Shown: positions 5,880 through 9,393 of the stretch, piece after piece
Layout: every line of letters starts with the position of its first letter
How positions within the stretch are numbered: position 1 is the first letter of the stretch
Assembly: GCA_910585815.1 (NCBI GenBank)
Contig: CAJUFJ010000083.1
Coordinates: 1 to 9,393, forward strand
Length of the DNA stretch: 9,393 nt
Source: an uncultured Oscillospiraceae bacterium
Lineage (GTDB): Bacteria; Bacillota; Clostridia; Oscillospirales; Oscillospiraceae
Direction of reading: 5' to 3'
Made by a program: the position numbers and the translations under genes
Notes under the pieces: model-generated
Seen by the model: the letters and a program-made list of their open reading frames with translations, nothing else
Told to the model about the DNA's origin: nothing
The model's database searches: none

Positions 5880-7397
5880 TTAACGCCTCAAGTATTCCGG
5901 CGGCCGGTACTGCAACGCCTCAGCCAGGTGGGCGGGCTGGATTTCTCCGCCGCCGTCTAGGTCGGCGATGGTGCGGGCCACCCGCAGGATGCGGTCGTAG
6001 CTCCGGGCGGTGAGTCCCATCCGGTCGAAGGCCCCCTTCATCAGCCGCTGGCAGCCCTCGTCCAGAGCGCAGAAGCGGTCCAGGCCCTCCCGGGTGAGCT
6101 GGGAGTTGCTGGCCGCGCCGGTGTCCCGCTGACGGGCGGTCTGGAGGGCCCGGGCCCGGTCCACCCGCTCCTTCACCTGGGCGGAGGTCTCCGCCCGCTC
6201 CCGCTGGGCCAGCTCGTCAAACTCCAGAGGGGCCACCTCCACAAACAGGTCTAGCCGGTCCAGGAGGGGGCCGGATAGACGGGAGAGGTATTTTTTTACC
6301 TCCCCCTCGGTACACCGGCACCGCCCCGAGGGGTGGCCGTACCAGCCGCACTTGCAGGGGTTCATGGCGCACACCAGCATGAAGCGGGCGGGGTAGGTGA
6401 CGGTGCCAGCCGCCCGAGATATCTGTACCTCCCCATCTTCCAAAGGCTGGCGCAGGACCTCCAGCACTTCCTTGGGGAACTCGGGCAGCTCGTCCAGAAA
6501 GAGGACCCCGTTGTGGGCCAGGGAAATTTCACCGGGCCGGGGATTGGAGCCGCCGCCGGACATGCCGGTGGAGGAGACGGTGTGGTGGGGGGAGCGGAAG
6601 GGCCGCAGGGCGATGAGGGGCTGCTTGGCGCTGGTCTGGCCCATGATGGAGTGAATTTCGGTGCACTCCAGGGCCTCCTGGCGGGTCATATCGGGGAGGA
6701 TGCCGGGTAGGCGGCGGGCCAGCATGGACTTGCCTGTCCCCGGCGGGCCGGACATGAGGACGCTGTGCCCCCCGGCGGCGGCAATCTCCAGGGCCCGCTT
6801 CACCTGCTCCTGGCCCTTCACCTCGGACAGGTCGGGGCAGTGGAGGGCGGCGGGGGAGGGCACCCAGGGCGGGGCGGGGGAGATGGGCTCCTCACCCATG
6901 AGGTGGCGCTCCAGCTGGGCCACGTCCCGGACGGGGTAGACCACCGGCCCCTCGGCCAGGGTGGCCTCGGCGGCGTTTTCGGCGGGGACATACAACGCCT
7001 CGATCCCCTCACGCTTGGCGGCCAGGGCCATGGACAGCATCCCGGCGCAGGGGCGCAGCTGGCCCGACAGGGACAGCTCCCCCAGAAAGGCGCAGTTCTC
7101 CTTGGGCAGGCGGAGCTGCTTTCCGGCGGCCAGGATGCCCACCAGCATGGGCAGATCGTAGAGGGTGCCCACCTTTTTTAAATGGGCGGGGGCCAGGTTG
7201 ACGGTGATGCGGCTGACCGGGAAGGTGAAGCCGCAGTTTTTGATGGCAGCCCGCACCCGCTCCCGGGCCTCGTTGACGGCGGCGTCGGGCAGGCCCACCA
7301 CCGTGAAGGCGGGCAGGCCGCCGGACAGGTCGCACTCGGCGGTTACGGGGTAGCCCGTGACCCCCTGAAGCCCCAGAGATTGAATGGATTTTACCAT
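5880..7397 (-). CDS. comM: YifB/ComM family Mg-chelatase-like AAA+ ATPase
   Basis: This is a cytoplasmic AAA+ protein of the ComM/YifB family. In Gram-negative bacteria ComM is a hexameric helicase that drives branch migration during natural transformation; the role in Clostridia is not established, so homologous-recombination support is inferred. I start it at the ATG at 7397 (MVKSIQSLGLQG, 505 residues) because GGAGGG (7405-7410) lies 7 bases upstream. An ATG at 7412 would overlap that site. Domains: an N-terminal ChlI/Lon-like domain (about 1-165, including VVGLPDAAVNEARERVRAAI); an AAA+ core with Walker A GPPGTGKS (217-224), Walker B VLFLDELPEF (298-307) and the four-cysteine loop CKCGWYGHPSGRCRC (Cys348, 350, 360, 362); then the C-terminal lid domain (about 405-500). 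The length is normal and all motifs are intact. It is convergent with the small ORF and divergent from the lipoprotein gene. Confidence 0.95.
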   Translation of the reverse strand: MVKSIQSLGLQGVTGYPVTAECDLSGGLPAFTVVGLPDAAVNEARERVRAAIKNCGFTFPVSRITVNLAPAHLKKVGTLYDLPMLVGILAAGKQLRLPKENCAFLGELSLSGQLRPCAGMLSMALAAKREGIEALYVPAENAAEATLAEGPVVYPVRDVAQLERHLMGEEPISPAPPWVPSPAALHCPDLSEVKGQEQVKRALEIAAAGGHSVLMSGPPGTGKSMLARRLPGILPDMTRQEALECTEIHSIMGQTSAKQPLIALRPFRSPHHTVSSTGMSGGGSNPRPGEISLAHNGVLFLDELPEFPKEVLEVLRQPLEDGEVQISRAAGTVTYPARFMLVCAMNPCKCGWYGHPSGRCRCTEGEVKKYLSRLSGPLLDRLDLFVEVAPLEFDELAQRERAETSAQVKERVDRARALQTARQRDTGAASNSQLTREGLDRFCALDEGCQRLMKGAFDRMGLTARSYDRILRVARTIADLDGGGEIQPAHLAEALQYRPPEYLRR

Positions 7398-7436
7398 AGT
7401 CCCGCCCTCCATGTCAGAAAAATGTCGGTTTCGTCT

Positions 7437-7465
7437 ATTGTAACGGCTTTTGTGGGAAAATGCAA
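7437..7465 (-). promoter_or_regulatory. Sigma-70/SigA-type promoter of the YifB/ComM gene
   Basis: On the minus strand: TTGCAT (7465-7460), a spacer of 17 bases, TACAAT (7442-7437). The predicted start is near 7430, leaving a leader of about 33 bases before the ATG at 7397. Confidence 0.7.
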
Positions 7466-7549
7466 CAGGGAGGGAGAGGGGCGGAAGAAAAAGAAGAAAA
7501 ATTTGCCTTAAACGGCACGAAAATTGTGTAAAATGCCGAAGACCATCCC

Positions 7550-7578
7550 TTGCGCCGGGGGGCGGGATGTGGTAACAT
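7550..7578 (+). promoter_or_regulatory. Promoter of the lipoprotein gene
   Basis: TTGCGC (7550-7555), 17 bases, TAACAT (7573-7578). Transcription would begin near 7585, at the first base of the palindrome described separately. The box sequences are moderate but the spacing is ideal. Confidence 0.55.
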
Positions 7579-7584
7579 AGCCAG

Positions 7585-7625
7585 ACAGAAGGGTACCCTT
7601 CTGTCCTTTGTTTTCAACAAAGGAC
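7585..7625 (+). promoter_or_regulatory. Palindrome at the predicted transcript start plus a second leader hairpin
   Basis: ACAGAAGGGT/ACCCTTCTGT is a perfect 20-bp palindrome at 7585-7604, seven bases after the -10 box. Sharing its last two bases, GTCCTTTGTT/AACAAAGGAC forms a 10-bp stem around a TTC loop (7603-7625). Neither is followed by a T run, so they are not terminators. The first sits where an operator or a 5'-end stabilising stem would be; the second may be an RNA structure. The ribosome binding site is 24 bases further on. Confidence 0.6.
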
Positions 7626-7661
7626 GAGGGGGACCTGAAAACATGAATGGGAGGAAACATG

Positions 7662-8342
7662 ATGAAGAAAAAAGTAATTGCCCTTGCGATGGCCGTGCTG
7701 ATGCTGGGTACTCTGGCGCTGACCGGCTGCAAGAAGGAGGCCCCCATCGGCGGCGACAAGGTGGCCGAGGTCATTTTCAACCTGATGCTGAAGAATGACG
7801 CCACTTCCGCGGTGGAGCTGTTTGGCTTTGCCTCGGAGGAGGAAGCCCGGAAGGGGCTGGGCATGGAGGACAACATCTATGAGGATCTGGCCGACCAGCT
7901 GGCCACTCAGTTCTCCAGCGCGGGCATGACCGTTTCCAATGAGCAGATGCAGGCGTTTGTTGATGCGTTCATTACCATGTTCAGCAATGTGGAGCTCACC
8001 GCTGTGATGAAGGAGACGGACGAGAAGGCGGGCACCGCCGTTGTCACCTGCACGGTGAACACCTTTGACCCGGAGGCCCTGACCCAGGGCATGGCCGAGG
8101 CCATGAACAATGTGGACCCCTCTGTCATTGAGAGCGGCGACATGGAGGCCGCCTTCGGCTCAATCCTTCAGGCGATGGCCGACGTGATTGCCGACATTAA
8201 GCCCACCGACAAGACCGCTGACTTCGACGTGGACTTTGTGCTGCAGAAGATGGACGTGAACGGCAAGGAGAAGCTGATCTGGATGCCTGAGGACGAGGCC
8301 AAGTTCGGTGAGCTGATCTCCAGCACCGCGATGGGCGGCTGA
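7662..8342 (+). CDS. Putative lipoprotein (DUF5105-like), function unknown
   Basis: The 226-residue protein starts MKKKVIALAMAVLMLGTLALTGC: a lysine-rich n-region, a hydrophobic core and a lipobox LTGC with Cys23, so it is predicted to be exported and lipid-anchored on the outer face of the cytoplasmic membrane. I chose the ATG at 7662 because GGGAGG (7649-7654) is 7 bases upstream; ATGs at 7659 and 7647 are in frame, but the latter overlaps the ribosome binding site. The mature part is acidic and mostly helical in appearance (VAEVIFNLMLKNDATSAVEL, then FVDAFITMFSNVELTAVMKETDEKAGTAVVTCTVNTFDPEAL), followed by a possible strand-rich end (ADFDVDFVLQKMDVNGKEKL). This resembles DUF5105-type clostridial lipoproteins, a resemblance from memory only. 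No enzyme motif is visible. It has its own promoter and terminator. Confidence 0.85.
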   Translation: MKKKVIALAMAVLMLGTLALTGCKKEAPIGGDKVAEVIFNLMLKNDATSAVELFGFASEEEARKGLGMEDNIYEDLADQLATQFSSAGMTVSNEQMQAFVDAFITMFSNVELTAVMKETDEKAGTAVVTCTVNTFDPEALTQGMAEAMNNVDPSVIESGDMEAAFGSILQAMADVIADIKPTDKTADFDVDFVLQKMDVNGKEKLIWMPEDEAKFGELISSTAMGG

Positions 8343-8376
8343 TTGCCCTGGTACATACCCCTGTCTGGATAATTCT

Positions 8377-8417
8377 GCCCCGCCGGCCTTGGACCGGCGG
8401 GGCGTCTTTTGCTTTTT
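8377..8417 (+). terminator. Intrinsic terminator of the lipoprotein gene
   Basis: GCCCCGCCGG (8377-8386) pairs with CCGGCGGGGC (8394-8403) in a perfect 10-bp GC-rich stem with a 7-base loop, followed by GTCTTTTGCTTTTT. It lies 34 bases after the stop codon. Confidence 0.9.
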
Positions 8418-8475
8418 ACATGAAAATTGACGCTTTAGCGCCCCAAATTTTGAAGGGAAAATTGCATCAGAAAAG

Positions 8476-8504
8476 TTTACAAAGCGGAGGAAAAGTGATA
8501 CACT
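8476..8504 (+). promoter_or_regulatory. Candidate upstream promoter P1 of the pyruvate:ferredoxin oxidoreductase gene
   Basis: TTTACA (8476-8481), 17 bases, TACACT (8499-8504), with an AT-rich stretch upstream. Transcription would start near 8511, giving a leader of about 170 bases that includes the hairpin set at 8527-8566. Confidence 0.6.
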
Positions 8505-8526
8505 ACATCTGTATGAAAACCCAAGC

Positions 8527-8566
8527 CTCCGCCCTGTCTGCCGGGGCGGGGCAGGCCCGCCCTTTT
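8527..8566 (+). promoter_or_regulatory. Candidate transcription attenuator in the leader
   Basis: GGGCGGG (8544-8550) and CCCGCCC (8556-8562) form a 7-bp GC stem with a 5-base loop followed by TTTTAT, an intrinsic-terminator shape. The same left arm can instead pair with CTCCGCCC (8527-8534), 8 pairs including one G-U, with a 9-base loop. The two structures exclude each other, as in an attenuator. It lies about 15-55 bases after the P1 start. No known riboswitch, T-box or leader-peptide pattern is evident, so any signal is unknown. Confidence 0.4.
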
Positions 8567-8599
8567 ATAACCGTTTGCCTATGATGATTATAACCGTTT
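8565..8599 (+). repeat. 12-bp direct repeat TTATAACCGTTT, candidate regulator site
   Basis: TTATAACCGTTT occurs at 8565-8576 and 8588-8599, offset by 23 bases (about two helix turns). The second copy ends 6 bases before the -35 box of P2. Same-face spacing next to a promoter fits an activator or repressor binding as a dimer, but the motif is not one I recognise (it is not the Rex consensus). Confidence 0.45.
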
Positions 8600-8605
8600 T
8601 CACCA

Positions 8606-8634
8606 TTGGTCAGATGGGGACAGGCCTGTAAAAT
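8606..8634 (+). promoter_or_regulatory. Candidate proximal promoter P2 of the oxidoreductase gene
   Basis: TTGGTC (8606-8611), 17 bases, TAAAAT (8629-8634), with a start expected near 8641 and a leader of about 40 bases. The imperfect -35 box and the adjacent direct repeat suggest a regulated promoter. Transcripts from P2 would bypass the attenuator candidate. Confidence 0.5.
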
Positions 8635-8681
8635 AGAGCAGAAAGCACCCCGCAAATTTAGGAAGAAAGTAGGGAACCTCT

Positions 8682-9393
8682 ATGGCAAGAAAATTCAAAA
8701 CCATGGACGGCAACAACGCCGCTGCGTATGTCAGCTACGCCTTTACCGAGGTGGCCGGCATTTACCCCATCACGCCGTCCAGCCCCATGGCCGACTACGT
8801 GGACCAGTGGGCCGCCCAGGGTCAGAAGAACATCTTCGGCAACACCGTGAAGGTCATTGAGATGCAGTCTGAGGCCGGCGCCGCCGGCACCGTTCATGGC
8901 TCGCTCAACGCCGGCGCGCTGACCACCACCTACACCGCCTCCCAGGGCCTGCTGCTGATGATCCCCAACATGTACAAGATCGCCGGCGAGCTGCTGCCCG
9001 GCGTGTTCCACGTCTCCGCCCGTACCGTGGCCGCCCAGTCCCTGAACATCTTCGGCGACCACTCCGACGTGATGGCCTGCCGTCAGACCGGCTTTGCCAT
9101 GCTGGCCGAGGGCAACGTGCAGGAGGTTATGGACCTGGCTCCCGTGGCCCATCTGGCCGCCATCAAGGGCCGCGTTCCCTTCATCAACTTCTTCGACGGC
9201 TTCCGCACCTCCCACGAGATCCAGAAGGTCGCCATCTGGGACTACAAGGACCTGGCCGAGATGGTGGACATGGACGCCGTGGCCGCCTTCCGTGCCCGCG
9301 CCCTGAACCCCGAGCACCCCACCATGCGCGGCTCCCATGAGAACGGCGACATCTTCTTCCAGCACCGCGAGTCCTGCAACAGCTACTACGACG
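8682..9393 (+). CDS. nifJ: Pyruvate:ferredoxin (flavodoxin) oxidoreductase, N-terminal part (cut by the window edge)
   Basis: The first 237 codons are visible; single-chain enzymes of this family are about 1,170-1,200 residues. The enzyme converts pyruvate, CoA and oxidised ferredoxin to acetyl-CoA, CO2 and reduced ferredoxin, the central energy step of anaerobic fermentation in the cytoplasm. The visible part is domain I (thiamine diphosphate pyrimidine-binding). YPITPSSPMAD contains Thr31, EMQSEAGAAGTVHG contains Glu64 and HVSAR contains Arg114. These match in number and context the active-site Thr31, Glu64 and Arg114 of the Desulfovibrio africanus enzyme. IFGDHSDVMACRQTGFAML is a further family hallmark. 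The start is the first ATG after AGGGAA (8671-8676), a modest ribosome binding site 5 bases upstream. The ferredoxin-type [4Fe-4S] domain lies outside the window. Codon use is strongly biased to C/G third positions, as expected of a highly expressed gene. Confidence 0.97.
   Translation, partial: MARKFKTMDGNNAAAYVSYAFTEVAGIYPITPSSPMADYVDQWAAQGQKNIFGNTVKVIEMQSEAGAAGTVHGSLNAGALTTTYTASQGLLLMIPNMYKIAGELLPGVFHVSARTVAAQSLNIFGDHSDVMACRQTGFAMLAEGNVQEVMDLAPVAHLAAIKGRVPFINFFDGFRTSHEIQKVAIWDYKDLAEMVDMDAVAAFRARALNPEHPTMRGSHENGDIFFQHRESCNSYYD

Noticed and set aside
7466..7501. Purine-rich tract between the divergent promoters
   Set aside because: It is a run of G and A without repeats, symmetry or a recognisable site; it is probably spacer DNA.
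7513..7538. CGGCA...TGCCG inverted repeat upstream of the lipoprotein promoter
   Set aside because: The arms are only 5 bases with a 16-base gap; such pairs are expected by chance in this composition.
8658..9365. Minus-strand open frame opposite the oxidoreductase gene
   Set aside because: It is a shadow of a strongly biased coding sequence; the plus strand matches the pyruvate:ferredoxin oxidoreductase N-terminus throughout.
1..9393. CRISPR arrays, tRNA or rRNA genes, defence or toxin-antitoxin modules
   Set aside because: No regularly spaced repeats, no tRNA-like cloverleaf pattern, no rRNA stretches and no adjacent small gene pairs of that kind were seen on reading the sequence.

Overview
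The window looks like a piece of a high-GC, anaerobic gut Clostridia chromosome, most likely Oscillospiraceae (Flavonifractor/Lawsonibacter-like). This is an inference. It rests on the GC-rich genes, a clostripain-family (C11) protease, a family II inorganic pyrophosphatase carrying CBS and DRTGG domains, a NifJ-type pyruvate:ferredoxin oxidoreductase, and a GTAGGGGCG...CGCCCCTAC inverted repeat of a type I recall from such genomes. No database search was possible.

Layout. Positions 1-551 are AT-richer mobile DNA: the 3' end of an IS3-family transposase, the right end of that insertion sequence, and the C-terminal stub of a serine recombinase that the IS appears to have interrupted. These are followed by a pair of 26-bp direct repeats (plus one inverted half copy) lying where the composition changes to GC-rich. 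Positions 737-3109 encode a membrane-anchored C11 cysteine peptidase. Positions 3110-3390 are an intergenic stretch with three adjacent hairpins and a long-stem terminator. Positions 3391-5061 (minus) encode the regulated Mn-dependent pyrophosphatase, with a clear 17-bp-spaced promoter and a leader hairpin.

Positions 5218-5676 are a second mobile scar: a 50-bp imperfectly palindromic repeat that runs into a heavily decayed transposase pseudogene. A small cysteine-rich ORF of unknown nature follows. Positions 5880-7397 (minus) encode a YifB/ComM AAA+ ATPase. It is divergent from a lipoprotein gene (7662-8342) whose leader carries a perfect 20-bp palindrome at the predicted transcription start and a second hairpin. 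After a strong terminator, the window ends inside the 5' part of the pyruvate:ferredoxin oxidoreductase gene (8682 to the right edge). Its 340-base upstream region holds two candidate promoters, a candidate attenuator and a 12-bp direct repeat.

The intact genes are housekeeping or envelope functions, and each seems to be transcribed on its own. No operon, defence system, CRISPR array or biosynthetic cluster is visible. The points most worth a second look are regulatory (the leaders at 7585-7625 and 8499-8634) and the possible attachment site at 428-551. I did not find a convincing new multi-gene system.
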